Shown: positions 13,701 through 25,287 of the stretch, one piece after another
Position numbering within the stretch: position 1 is the stretch's first letter
Layout of the letters: each line of letters starts with the position of its first letter
NCBI GenBank assembly: GCA_028551475.1
Contig: CM052358.1
Coordinates: 23,834,853-23,898,852, forward strand
DNA: 64,000 nucleotides
Source of the DNA: Casuarina equisetifolia
Taxonomy: Eukaryota > Streptophyta > Magnoliopsida > Fagales > Casuarinaceae
Direction of reading: 5' to 3'
The notes under the pieces: model-generated
Database searches by the model: none
What the model was told of the DNA's origin: nothing
What the model saw: the letters and a program-made list of their open reading frames with translations, nothing else
Program-made: the position numbers and the translations under genes

Positions 13701-15433
13701 AAAAAAAAATCAGCAACAATATCCAATGCTGAACATGATGGTTAAGTTGATAGAAGCTAAGAAATTGCTCACCCGTGTAACAGATCTTACTGATGAAGCA
13801 AACTAGCAAAGACATTCTTTGCACCAGATATAGATGGGGGAGGAAAAAATACACCAAGTGCAAAACGGTTATGATAAGGGCAAAAGCATATTGGAAAGTT
13901 TCTCTGAGCCTTGGTCGAGTTGTTGGGAAAAAGGTGAAACTAGTAGCATGTCCACCAGAGATGAAAGAGAATTAAGAGCCATTTCTATGCCCAGTCCCGC
14001 GTGGCTTACTACTATTCAAGAAGAAGTATGCCAAGATCAAGAAATGCAAAACATACTGAATAAGCTTTGTACTAGAGAAGCTGACTCTAAATGGCAATAT
14101 AGGAATGGCGTCCTATTCTACAAAGATAGAATTTTCTTGAGCAATTCTTCTACATTGATTCCAATTATTCTTCAAGAAATTCATGGTTCCACTCATGAGG
14201 GGTACTTCAAGACATTACAAAGGGTCAAAGCAGTATTTTTTTGGCCTAAAATGAAGAAGGCAGTGCAGCAATTTGTGAAGGAATGCATCATTTGTCAAAA
14301 GGTTAAATGGAAAAATCTAAAACCCAGCGGGTTGCTGCAATCTCTCCCAATTCCAGCACAAATTTGGGAAGATTTGGCAATGGATTTTATAGAAGGACTG
14401 CCAAACTCCAAGGGGAAACAGGTTATCTGGGTAGTTGTCGACAGATTATCAAAGGCAGCTCATTTCTTAGCCCTAGCTCACCCTTATACTGCAGTAAGTG
14501 TGGCTTAACAATTCTTTGAACATATTTTTAAACATCATGGCATGCCTAGGAGCATCGTCTGTGATAGAGATGTTGTGTTTACTAGCAACTTTTGGCAACA
14601 ATTGTTCAAGCTACAGGGAACAAAATTCAACTTCTCCACTGCTTATCATCCACAAACAGATGAGCAGTCTGAAGTGGTGAATAAGACCCTTGAAGTCTAC
14701 TTAAGATGCTTTAGTGGAGATCATCCGAAGGAATGGGTGAAGTGGCTACCTTGGGCTGAGTTCTGCTACAATACCAGTGTACACGGATCCACACAAAAGA
14801 CACCATTTGAAGTAGTATATGGCAGATCACCTCCTAGCCTCCTCACTTACATCCCTGGTTCCACTAATATAGCTGCGGTTGATCAAGAGTTAACTGCTAA
14901 AGAAGCTGTATTGAAGAGCATTAAGGAAAGATTACGTGGAGCTCAAAATAGGATGTAAAAATATTACAATTTGGGGCGAAGAGAAGAGAACTTCGAGGTA
15001 GGAGACCTTGTTTTCCTTAAATTGTAGCCATACAGAGGAAATTCTGTAATGGTCCGCAAGAATCAGAAACTATCTCCCAAATACTTCGGGCCTTTTGAAG
15101 TGTTACAAAGGATTGGTGAAGTAGCATATCGGTTGAAGTTGCCTCAAGGATCCAGAATTCATAATGTTTTTCACATTTCCATGCTTAAGAGGTTTGTCGG
15201 TAAGGATGTTTCTGTCCAAACTGAACTTCCTACTTATTTGGTGGACGAAGATGTGATTAGCCCTAATCCTCAAGCTCTATTGGAACAGAGAGTTAGAAAG
15301 AAGCGCTCTGAATTCTTAGTTCATTGGCAGGGACTTCCTGTGCAAGAAGCAACATGGATCGATGCAGAATTGTTTGAATAGCGTTATCCCTTCTTCAACC
15401 TTGGGGACAAGGTTTCTGTTAACTGGGGAGGGA

Positions 15434-15856
15434 TGCAACGATCTCAATAAGCCCTTAGCCACGTCAACTGGAGAGAGTCCATGTCAGCTATTATAAGATA
15501 AATAAGTGGCGAGAGTTAGTTGATGAGCTGTTAAGGTGGATAATCCTGTTGAGTCTGTTAGTCGATTCTGTTAAAACTGTTAAGATCGTTAAACACCCAA
15601 GTGGTAGTATAAATATGACATAAGGGTGTGTAGAGAAGGGAAGTCATTTGTAATATTCAGTTCAAGACTGGATTAGGAGGTCTGGGGTTCCCTTATAAGA
15701 AATCCCGTGAGTTGTACTCTTGGTTTGTCAAGATTGGTCGAAAGGCCAAGTTACCGAAATACAGTTCCACAAAAGCTTTCCATTCTGTGAGGAATTCTTC
15801 TCAAATTCCTATCAATTCTTGTGTTAAAGTGTCTTTAGAATATCTGAACCGTTGTA
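15434..15856 (+). repeat. 3' LTR of the Gypsy chromovirus
   Basis: Same length and sequence as 10349-10771 apart from about 12 substitutions. It is preceded by a purine tract and followed directly by the GGCTA target duplication, then neprosin exon sequence. Confidence 0.95.
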
Positions 15857-16663
15857 GGCTATCTTTCTATGTGACCAAGGCCTCTTTAAATGTTGAGCCC
15901 ATCACTCAATTATGGCACTTGAATGGAAAATGCCCAGAAGGAACTGTTCCTATTAGAAGAACTAAATGAGAGGACAAACTACGAGCAGGCTCTTTCACAA
16001 GTTACGGAAGAAAAGTGGACTCAAGCATCCATCAACCAGGTTCTGTTAACTCAAAAGTCATGCCACAAATTGGTTACGCGGTACTGCTTTCTACATAATT
16101 CTCATTGCTTGCCTCTACTTTGTTCTTCCAATATTAAAAATCATATTCACTTTAACAACAAGATAGTAATGTTAAGAAACTCATTATTCAACTCAAAAGT
16201 TGACTCAAGATTAATAGTATCTATTATTATAGAAACAAGAATCTTAATATATTCCTTAACAATGTATGATTCATAGACCATATTTTAACACATTCCCTAA
16301 CATAATAGTCTATTAGACCATCATAGTGCTAATTAGATGGTCAATGTATAGACTCAAATTAATAAAGCCCATAGGAGTACCAAGGAAATCATGTACTGTA
16401 ATACAATGTTAAGAGGTCCATTATTACCCAAAAATCAACTTAAAAGTTAAGTAAAATCCACTATTGTATAAGTATGAATTTTGATATATTTTTTAATAAT
16501 ATGTGACTCATTGCACACATCTTACAAGTGATGAGCATACAAAAAAATGAAAAAATTTCGACAAAGAAAAGAGGGTAAAAGGAAGTCTTTCTCAATTTCT
16601 TGATTAATATTTTGTCTACTTAATTATGTTTTCCTTTCTATATGATGCTCTTCGTGTGTCTAG

Positions 16664-17842
16664 AGAGCGATTGCTACTATGCCCAAAGATACCGAAGAAA
16701 TATATAATGGAGCTAAGGCAAACATAAACATTTGGAAACCCCAAGTCGAACGTCATGGTGAGTTCAGCTCGTCTCAAATCTGGATAAGGAATGGTAACGA
16801 AAAAATTGAAGCTGGTTGGCAAGTATGTTGTTTTCATTATCACTCATTTCCTTATCTTTACCACAGCATTTAAGTACAAATATTTTTGATAAATTGATTT
16901 TCTTTTCTTCCTATTTATTCCGAGAAATTAGGTGAACCCAAGTCTTTATGGAGATAGCATGCCTAGACTATTCAATTATTGGACAGTAAGTTTCTTCCTA
17001 TATATTTTTTTTTTACTCTATGTGTTTATTTTGATGATAAGTCATTTAATTTTCTTTTCGTTAATGAAAACTTTACCATCGTAGAATGGTAACGATCAAT
17101 CGACCGGTTGCTATAATCTCCTGTGCTCCGGCTTTGTTCAAACTGACAACAAAATAGCGTTGGGTGCAACCATCTCACCTGTTTCTGCCCATGCTGGTAA
17201 TCAATACGAAATCAACATATCTATCAGAAAGGTAAAAACTATTGAAAACAAAAAAGATCACCAACTCAATATATTTTCTGTAATGAATATTTCATGGAAC
17301 TTTGGTATATTAACACATGCAATATATTTAAAGACGCTGAGAGTCTCTTTCATTTGATACTTTTGACTCTAGTTATATGTTTATTCATCTAAATATTAGC
17401 AAATAAAACTAAATGATTGCATGTATGGCTAATTCTACTGCGGCAGCATGTAGTAGATGGAAGCTGGTGGATGGAATTTGGGGATGGTCATCCGATAGGG
17501 TATTGGCCGGCCACCCTCTTCACCAAACTCAAGGGTGTTGCTTCTTCAATTGAATGGGGAGGAGAGGTCGCCTTCTTAACATCAAATGTGACGCACACCT
17601 CAACAGAAATGGGTAGCGGCCATTTCCCTCACGAAGGGCCTGGAAAAGCAAGCTTCTTCAGAAATATGTTGTATTCCGCTCCTAACACCTTAGAACGACT
17701 TGTAGAGCCCAAGGACATTGTAACTTCCACTAACCAATCCAATTGCTATGGTATCCAAAAGGGCAAAAGCGAGAACTGGGGCACCTACTTTTTCTATGGC
17801 GGTCCAGGTAGAAACCCCGGGTGTCAAAAATCATTCAAATGA
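16664..17842 (+). CDS. Neprosin catalytic domain, four open 3' exons
   Basis: Four exons (16664-16822, 16932-16985, 17085-17231, 17447-17842) join in phase 0 with clean GT..AG borders to give about 251 residues without a stop. Neprosin hallmarks appear in order: YNGAKANINIWKPQVE, FSSSQIWI, IEAGWQVNPSLYGD, RLFNYWT, STGCYNLLCSGFVQT, ALGATISPVSAH, SWWMEFGDGHPIGYWP, WGGEVAFL, TEMGSGHFPHEGPGKASFFR and FYGGPGRNPGC before the stop. Glutamates in IEAGW and WGGEV sit where I expect the catalytic pair of this family (from memory of the family). This part looks under less decay than the upstream exons, but it has no start codon or signal peptide of its own, so it is probably a relic unless an alternative transcript exists. 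Confidence 0.78.
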
Positions 17843-18039
17843 AGAAAACCTGCGAAGATGTAGCCCCACAAACTATTTTTTTTCCTACCTTTTCAATGTA
17901 TTTTGATGAAAGCCAAAACAAGCATAAGGACGGCCACATCGTTGAAATTATGTTTCGTATTTTTTCTTGGGTTTTTTATGCAGTGAAACGTGATGGGTAT
18001 CTAAAGTTATTTTTATTGTCATTATTATTTTGTTGATAA

Positions 18040-18480
18040 TTTATTGGTGGAATTTATTATCGTTATTATTTTTAATGCTCATGAGCAGCATGATGTGGTT
18101 AATTTGAGTAAATATGGTATAATGCACCCATTTAACCTATTTAAGGTGGACAATCTTCATCTGCTCAAATTATTGTAATTTACTTCCAATAAAGTGACAA
18201 CAAGAGCAGCAAGTGAAAATAGAAGAATGAGAAATGATAAACTCAAATAGTGTCCAGAGTTTTCTTAGCTTTTGTTCTTATCCACTTCACTTCTAAGTTC
18301 TTTGTTAAGGCTTTGTGAGTATGCGGGAAAAAACTTTGACATTGCATTTGAATTTTCAAATGATGACAAAAATCAAATCACTTGACAATTTTCCATTTAG
18401 AACAGCTGAACAACTTTTCATTTTACAATACTTGTGACAACAAATACATAAACTATTTAAACTACCACAATTTATAAAAA
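18040..18480 (+). repeat. TNL 3' flank module, copy 2
   Basis: Aligns by eye with 57250-57610: TTTAATGCTC, a TTAATTTGAGTAAATATG block, CACCCATTTAACCTATTTAA, then TTTGAATTTTCAAATGATGAC and AAAATCAAATCACTTGAC. In copy D this lies directly behind the TNL stop codon. Here no TNL exon is visible upstream, only the neprosin gene on the same strand, so the receptor that should precede it is missing. Confidence 0.75.
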
Positions 18481-19765
18481 TGTCACGTCAAAACAGTCTC
18501 TATCTTTTTTGATCTCTTTGTATAGGATTTGACATTCTTCTTCCTCACATTCTTCTTCTTCTTAACACAAAAGCTAAGGCCGTTTTCATTGATATTGCTA
18601 TAGGCCGTATTCATTTTTTACTTCGTAATTCCAAAGGCATTGGTTTCACATTGTCATCTCTGTCAAACTCTTCTTTGCTGGAACTGAGTCCCAAATTCTC
18701 AACAACATTCTTATCTATAGCTGCCTCTTCATGGTCCTCCGTATTTATCTTCCTTTGGCATCTTAGACTTTGAAATCAATAGTAAAATGATGACTAATAA
18801 CAATCTTAAACCACTCATGATTAATTGATGTTCTTAGTTAGAAAAAAGAAAAAGAATTCACAAACATACTTGGAATCACTTCTTGGCAAACAAGAAGAAT
18901 TAAATACAAAATCACCTTTTTCACTCCTACCATCCATTTCATTACTGTTTGGTATCTTTTTCCTAAAGGTAGAAGAATGTTCATTCACAAGAACACCAAA
19001 CCCAAATGCACATTTGTCAGTTTCAATCAAAGAATTGAAAAAATGAATATAATAAAATTATTTATAACTTGATGATATAACTTTATCATTAAATTATATC
19101 TCTATTGTGCTCTTTAATGTAAAGTGAAGACATATTGTGACTCTTAAAGAACATTAGCCTGATGAATTTTAGAATAAATCTTTTTTACTCAAAAACATAA
19201 ATACAAAGTTTTATTATGAAGATTTAGGATACATGAGAATAAATAAAGTAATAAAGTAAAATCTAATACAAGAAGGCTAAGGTTATATATGACAATGGCT
19301 TGACTTAATGGGTAATTACGATATATATAACTAAATAATATTATTTTGTCAATAGTGACAGGGGATTAAGACCCAAATTCTTCAAAACATTTGAATAAAT
19401 CATAAGGCACCTTAGTTTAAACTAACCAAGAAAAAAGAGAACATTCACCAGATCCATGATCACAAACAATTTGAATTACAAATATCAATAGCATGGTGCA
19501 ATGAATTGCATTTTCAACCATGGAGGACATGTTATTGAACATCTTACTATCATCGTTAAATAAAATAAAAATAAAAATAAAAAGCTGACAACAACAACAA
19601 AGATTGAATTACGAAAAAGTTGACCAGCTGAGATAAGGAGAAAAAAAAAACTCAATATAACATTCCACAAAGAATTTCCAAAGTATACTATAAATCAAAA
19701 GGCTTCCACGTTATTTATTTTATTGTGAATCATGTATTTGCCAAACCAACGAGACAACTCAATCA

Positions 19766-21241
19766 ATTTAACTGCCCAATGTAGTTCATAATCAACCTTG
19801 AACTAAAATAAAGAGGTTTGACGCTTTCGGTTGAATTTAATATTAGGATTGGTGGAACAATTAAATTAAAGGGTATGATTGTCATTACAATCAAGGGTCT
19901 TTATATAATTGTGGAACTAGGAAATATCTTCTAGATGTAGTGGATTTCCTAGTAGTGTTGGATTAGGATTCTTATCCTTATTCCTAGTAGTGTTGGAGTA
20001 GGATTCTTATCCTTATGTGGAAGTAGGTTTTCCTAGTAGTATTCAACTAGGATTCTTTCAGGGTTTCTCTATAAATAGGAGAAGTATAGAAAAACTTAGT
20101 GGGCAAATTGAGAGAATCCCCATGGGGGGCTAATTGTTGAAGAAGGCCCCTCTCATGGATTCTAGTTGATGAGAGAATCCATGAGATACCTATTTGAGGA
20201 GAGAGAATGTATGAGAAAATCTAATGAGAAGAGACTACAGGGACGTAAGACATTATGATGTTCCGAACCTCTTAAATCTATTATGTTTGGGTGTGTGTGT
20301 TTTTATATTTGTGTGTTCAATCTCTATGTGGATGATGCGACTTTATTGAATTCTCCCAACATTTAACAATAAGGAGACCACACCTAAAGGCATTTGTGTT
20401 ATCCAGTACAAGTTACCGGGAGTCCGTATTCTCCCATTGAAAACCGGCTTTTCTGAAATAAAGAATCTGTTCTCTTCTTCTTGGCGAAGCTGAAACGAGA
20501 ATCTCCCTTTTCCAAGGTCATCATCCCGTATCATGATGTCAACGACAGGTTTTATTCCATCCTCATTCCGGGAAGAAATGTGTCCCTTAGATCTTTGAAG
20601 CTCTCCCACAGGCATCTCTCGAACTGTTCATCATCGCTTAAGACCAGGTTTCCAGAATCCATCAGCTTGGCACTTCGACTAGAAGACGAGGATTCAAGAA
20701 GAGTTGTCCAATATTCTTTTCCCGAGGCATCTGATACTTTAAGGTTGCCATCTTCAAGACCAAAAGTTCAAGTGGAATTGCTATTTACAGGGCAATTTCG
20801 GTTGGAAACACATACAATTTTTTATGGATCCTGATTGTACCATATCTTGACGAACCTATTCTGGCTCCGCGCTCCCGAAGCGTTAAAGGATCCCAGGTCA
20901 AATTTTCCTCCTGTGGAGACAAGAGTTCTTCCACCTTCTCTAATCCAGTTGTCACGCCCTATTGTATCTGTAGCGTAGAAACTCACACAACAGGAACAAA
21001 ACAAGAAGACGGAACACACCAAGCCGCTTGTAGAGTTGATTTTCTTCTTGGGCTTACCAGCAGTATGAAGCAGGTAACTTGGATTTATATTCTCTATCAT
21101 TTCAAGCATACGAGGTTCTGGTCTTTTACCTCTTACGATTGCCAGCCTCGATCTTCTTGCTTTTTTCCCAAGAGGGTTCCAGGCTGTACTTTCTTGTTCG
21201 CATTTGGGGGAAAGAATGATTTTTCTTTTAAAACCTGACAT
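19766..21241 (-). pseudogene. G-type lectin S-receptor-like kinase fragment
   Basis: Minus strand. A hydrophobic signal segment (SGLVCSVFLFCSCCVSFYA, about 21030-20975) is followed by the bulb-lectin start DTIGRDNWIREGGRTLVSTG (about 20970-20910) and GGKFDLGSF...FVKIWYNQDP. After an in-frame stop come GLEDGNLKVSDASGKEYWTT, KLMDSGNLVLSDDEQFERCL, LWESFKDLRDTFLPGM and, in another frame, FSFQLRQEEENRFFI. These are the lectin and early S-locus-glycoprotein region of the class like Arabidopsis At4g03230. The reading continues beyond a solo LTR as NSTESVKPLYFSSRLIMNYI (about 19835-19775). There are at least two stops and frameshifts, and the PAN, membrane and kinase parts are absent. It is a dispersed fragment inside the NOC2-like tail. 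Confidence 0.82.
19841..20361 (+). mobile_element. Solo Copia-type LTR with target duplication TTTAA
   Basis: A 521-bp block bounded by TTTAA on both sides (19836-19840 and 20362-20366). Its ends, TATTAGGA and TCCCAACA, are near inverted repeats of the TGTTGGGA/TCCCAACA type. It has a TATA box (CTATAAATAGG, about 20070) and three copies of a 35-bp TTCCTAGTAGTGTTGGA unit in the U3-like part (about 19946-20060). No coding region is inside. It interrupts the lectin-kinase fragment, whose homology continues on both sides. This is what recombination between two LTRs leaves. Confidence 0.8.
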
Positions 21242-22164
21242 GAATTACGTGGTCTAAAACATATTGATTGACGTCCGCCATTGTCTTTTAGAACCTGAAG
21301 GGACTTTGGGCAATCATATTGTTTCGAAGTAATACAATAATTCAGTAATCATGCCTAAAGTTAGATTCGCATGGGCTGCTACTTGTATCCTTCTGTGTGA
21401 TACATATACCTACGATGGTCTAAACGTTCAAGATCTTCTTTCATATCTTCTGAGCCAGAGAGAACAGAGGAGAGAAGAGAAAGCACATCGACTTCGCTTT
21501 TCCCAATGCTCCCCCTGGCTCCGACGATTTCCGCAAAGCATGGGAAATTTACATAACCTTTTTCTCTCTTTGGAAGACGATAATGACCGGTAAGACCTGA
21601 ATGGTTTGCAGTCAGACCAAAAATATACGTCGTCCCTGTCAGCGGTAGGAATGATACCGCTGTGTATTAGTGGTCGGAAAGAATTTTGGAAAATTAGGAG
21701 CTTCTGTTTTTGTTGATCATTGATTATTTTTCTATCAGATACTAAGCGGTGAAATTTGTTTTAGGCCGACCTGGTCAGGAAAATAGGCTGTCTCACATGT
21801 TTACTCTTTCTTACCATCGATTTTAAGGAAAGATTAGTAGAGTAATCGATCAAAGCAAATGCCCTTTGAAAGTATATTTCACCAATGGATGAGCTTCCTA
21901 TTAGCTGTCCAATATCTTTTATCATGAGCTGTTTATATGAGTAATGATTCTCTCATGTAATTGGTGTTTTAAGAGAGGATAAAGCTAAGCCCTTTGGTAA
22001 CAAGCAGTGTGTATCCTATGTTGTGATCGTTGGATAAGGTTGATATGTCTCCTTAAGAACTGGTTTTTGGGCTGAATTTGGACTTTCTTAACATGGCATT
22101 AGAACTTAAGATGAAGTCTTCTTCACACACCATCATCTCAAGGTCTCTTAATATAGGAGTGTTA
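21242..22164. other. Region 5' of the lectin-kinase fragment
   Basis: Probably the old upstream and 5' UTR part of the minus-strand lectin kinase (21250-21600 is less AT-rich than the rest). Short frames exist on both strands but none is recognised. Confidence 0.35.
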
Positions 22165-22735
22165 AAAGATTGTTCTAAAGTTAAATAAATGTTCTTCAAG
22201 AATAATAAATAAATTTTATAATTATTCAAACAAATTACTTTAAATTGCATTAGTAAATGTTTTTACCAAAACAAGCAAAATTGTGTAGAGCATACTTATT
22301 AACAATCCTGTTATATGTTATCACACACAGAAGCATTTATAAGAAGACACATTATTCATTCCATGAGTCTAGAAAAATTTAACTATAACTATTTGTGCTT
22401 CCAGTTGGGGATAATAACCTAAGTATTAAACAAATAAGATAGAAAAATTTAAAGAATAGTAATAGTGGACCCAAACATATATAAAAGAGAACTACCAAAT
22501 GTTTTTTTTTTCTCACAATGAAGATCTGCTCAAATCTACTAGCTACAAGATGAAAAATGTATATTCTAGTGTATCCGTCAAAGTGCAAAAATAAAGGTTA
22601 TCCACCAAATTGCAAGAAATAGAAACTAGGCTAACAAAATAATTGGTCTACATAAAATGTTTCCCAGAAAATCATCAGTCATAAAATCTCTCTTCAACTG
22701 AGATTGGTCATAAATATAAGGTATTATATTTCAGG
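22165..22735. repeat. Long direct repeat R1, left copy
   Basis: About 570 bp that matches 25288-25845 over nearly its full length with scattered changes, including AATAATAAATAAATTTTAT, AAGAAGACACATTATTCATT, AGAGAACTACCAAAT, AGGTTATCCACCAAATT and AAGGTATTATATTTCA. No coding content. The spacing is about 3.1 kb. It could be LTRs of an element lacking genes or a segmental duplication; no clear TG..CA ends were found. Confidence 0.75.
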
Positions 22736-22839
22736 TGATGTACCCATTTGGAAGAACACTTTTGTGATTTCCAATTATGGCTATTGTTGATTTCCAATTA
22801 TTTCAAATCCAGATCCAATGTAAAAGTTTATTCCACATT

Positions 22840-23130
22840 CACGTAGCTCTAAACAAAGAACTTAGAAGTGAAGTGGGCAGTAATAAAAGCAAAACAAAGT
22901 CCTAGATAATTTTTTACATTTGTCGTCTCATGTTTTCTTTTTACTTGCAGTTCCTACGGTCTCTCATTGGAACAAGATTATAGTAATTTGAGCAATAGAT
23001 TCTCCAACCTTAAATAGTTTAAATGGCTTCATTATAGCATATTTATTCAAATTAGACAAATGAAGCTGCTCAAGAGCATTAAAGAAATAATAATAAAATT
23101 TTAAGTTTTACTGAAAAAATTAATAATAAA
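22840..23130 (-). repeat. TNL 3' flank module, inverted copy
   Basis: Its reverse complement matches 18060-18335, including TTTAATGCTCTTGAGCAGC, AATTTGAATAAATATGCTAT, CCATTTAAACTATTTAAGG and CCACTTCACTTCTAAGTTC. It is the only inverted copy of this module and lies immediately next to a NOC2-like exon. Confidence 0.8.
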
Positions 23131-23740
23131 ATAATAATGACGATAAAGAGCCGCTCGGTTTTGCATTGGTCATGCCACAATCGGTTTAATGGTAGCTGCA
23201 AGCTTGGAATGGAATGAAAAAGGCCAACTGAAGGAATACAAAAAATCAATGGAATAAAAAAAGGTTAACTTTTTTACACCAACTGAATTCATCGAACACT
23301 AAAGATCGGGTGGAGAACTTGGAAGTGCCGCTATAAAATCCAAACATTGCTTATTTGCACCACAAGCCCTATTTATTAGATTGGAAATACAAAATAGAAT
23401 AAGAATATAAATTTCCAGCATACCACTTCAAGACACCAAAAGATCAGGTTAGAGTACATATGATCCCCACTCTACAAGGTACAAGTGGCGAAAAAGATTC
23501 CTCATTTCTTGCCAAAAATCTCAACCTTGGTAGATTTGCAAAACTGACATATCTTGTCAAGTGGGACAACAAAAAATTCATAGAATGCAACGGAATAGCT
23601 CCATCGAATTCCTATGCCTTCGTAAGAATGACTTTATAAGGATCGACTATACTTAGTCTCAAACAAAGTGGTTTAAATGTTTTAAAGACTACTTAAGAAG
23701 TCATAATACTATAAATTATTCACAGGACAACATACAGACC

Positions 23741-25287
23741 ACCAAATTCAAGGACTGCCAGTCCCACAGTGCTTTTTAGCCTCAACACACATAACAACCA
23801 CCATCAAGTGGACATTTTCACGGGTTTAACTAATCACAAGTGGCTGCAGCTAAAAAGTTTTCCCTTAGAACACTAGATTGTCAACATTGTCCTATTAATA
23901 ATACAATATTCCTAAATTGGCCTTGTAACATCTCTCGAACAAAAACCTTTGAGGTAGAGCTTCATCTACTTCAGTCAATAGTATAGGCTTTGTAGCCAAT
24001 GACAATGAGGATCAATCAAACACTAAAAAGGAGCAAGTTTTTAATAGGTTGACAGCTAGGGTGAAAACTTTTGTCCAATTTACCAAGAAGGGGATTTGGA
24101 ATTAAATTTAGGTTGAGTAAAGAACATAAAGCTTGGAGAAATTTAAGAACGAGGAAAATTGACCATCCATGATTAGCATAATGAAATGTTAGATAAAAGT
24201 TTTTGAACAACCCATTAATTGATTGGCTTGAAATGCATAATGGAAAAATCTTCAATTACATCTAAATGCTAATTGTAAACCTTACTCTAGTTATTCCTTA
24301 TTAGTTGTCTAGGCATACCATAGCCAAAAGGGACCTAATTTTGAAGGAAAAATATACCAATTTAACGTGAAATAGCTTTATCATATATCTTTGACTTACA
24401 CTCTTAAGAGATGATAAAATATCATAAAAGCAAACCAACAATTAAATCACCTATGAATTGATGTTTATGAGAAATCACCCACATCAGCAAGATTTATTAG
24501 ATAATAACCAAACTAGTATGGGACCTATAAATCCAATCATTAATGAGAAAAATCTCATGTTGACTAAGTGCAAAATAAATTCAAGCATAAATTCTACATG
24601 AACATAAAATCAAGGTAAGAAAAATAGATATTGTGCTAGAATAAAGGCCCCTAACCTTTTCCTAGAGTCATTCTAATTGCTTCATATGGTCTCTAGCTTG
24701 AACTTGAGATTTTGAAATCTTGAAACTTCTGGTTTCATCGTTCTCATTTTGAACATTTAGCCTTCATTCGAACTATTGACTAAGATTAGCAAAATAAAAG
24801 ATTGAAAATAAAAGGCATAAAAAAAATGTTTTATCCCTCTAAGTAAACTATTCACAAGTATAAGCTTGAAAACTATTCAACCTCATAAATGTGTAAAGAA
24901 AAACCTTTGCCTTTCACATCCACATTGAAAAGGACCAAAGAGTTTATTTCCCCTTTTTTCTTTCTATTGGAAGAAAAAAAATGACGACTAAGAATCAATA
25001 ATTATATAGTTGCAAGAAATGACAATTAAGGGTCAATAATTGTATGAGCCATACTAAGTCTTGCTTTCTTGTATGAACCATATAAGCCAAGTTTTACTTA
25101 GATGACATTATATTGCACCTACAAGAATACTCCTCAATCTATCTTAACTTGTTTTGCTTTTCTTTTTGTACATTCACTAGATTTGTCAACATCTAAGCTT
25201 TCTAGTTAGCAAGAGTTTCACCCATTATATCGTACTTGGTTTTTTATCTAAAATCTAAAGACATTGAATGGAGAGTAATTTTTTGGC
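23741..25287. other. AT-rich intergenic region
   Basis: No recognisable gene on either strand; frames are short and interrupted. I see no clear element ends. Confidence 0.4.

Larger units (their letters stand above)
10349..15856 (+). mobile_element. Full-length Ty3/Gypsy chromovirus with both LTRs
   Basis: Two 423-bp LTRs (10349-10771 and 15434-15856) flank one Gypsy polyprotein region, and GGCTA is duplicated on both sides (10344-10348 and 15857-15861). A TGGTATC primer-binding site for initiator Met tRNA follows the 5' LTR and a purine-rich GGGGAGGGA precedes the 3' LTR. Parts in order: gag (about 10790-11600), zinc knuckle (CFNCDERFTPGHRCK, about 11640-11685), protease (VLIDSGSTHNFVSAQL, about 11860), reverse transcriptase (about 12500-12940), RNase H (about 13300-13660), integrase (about 14150-14950) and a C-terminal chromodomain (about 15230-15380). 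The chromodomain and the CFNCDE-type knuckle suggest a chromovirus of the Reina or a related clade. The coding part is broken at roughly half a dozen places. The LTRs differ at about 12 of 423 positions (about 3%), suggesting insertion on the order of one to two million years ago, depending on the rate used. Confidence 0.95.
9600..17842 (+). pseudogene. Neprosin (DUF239) peptidase gene, interrupted by a Gypsy element
   Basis: Neprosins are secreted plant glutamic peptidases with a propeptide and a C-terminal catalytic domain. Exons inferred from homology and GT..AG sites: 9600-9775 (signal region, then RISDQTLKVQNQLNRLNEPA), 10140-10226 ([20 protein letters not shown]), an exon ending at 16080 (ITQLWHLNGKCPEGTVPIRR), 16664-16822, 16932-16985, 17085-17231 and 17447-17842. 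The first two are the conserved propeptide. The predicted start MAPFCGNEKKGRSPKLVFC is out of frame with the propeptide, the shift falling at an 11-T run (9660-9670), the usual site of slippage. The exon ending at 16080 has an in-frame TGA at 15967-15969 and a disturbed start. The Gypsy element sits between propeptide and catalytic exons, close to or inside the start of that exon. Family assignment is strong; the whole gene is judged non-functional, though its 3' exons stay open. Confidence 0.85.
18611..23740 (-). pseudogene. NOC2-like (nucleolar complex protein 2) gene tail, split, copy A
   Basis: Three minus-strand pieces line up with a second copy at 57.7-59.65 kb. The last exon (18611-18767) reads LRCQRKINTEDHEEA...KPMPLELRSKK and ends in TGA. 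The exon before it (about 19040 down to 18870) reads FGVLVNEHSSTFRKKIPNSN...SSCLPRSDS and has a GT donor. A third piece (about 23660-23500) reads WSYSVAFYEFFVVPLDKICQ then FCKSTKVEIFGKK. The last resembles the conserved C-terminal part of Noc2-family ribosome-assembly proteins (FPEL..P...L..FCKSTKVE); this link is from memory and moderate. The pieces are separated by a roughly 3.4-kb block (about 19770-23190) absent from copy B, which holds the lectin-kinase fragment and an inverted TNL flank. The gene lies tail-to-tail with the TNL 3' flank. Confidence 0.5.

Noticed and set aside
15712-15969. Open frame starting in the 3' LTR
   Set aside because: It is LTR sequence (same as in 10627 onward) running by chance into neprosin exon sequence.
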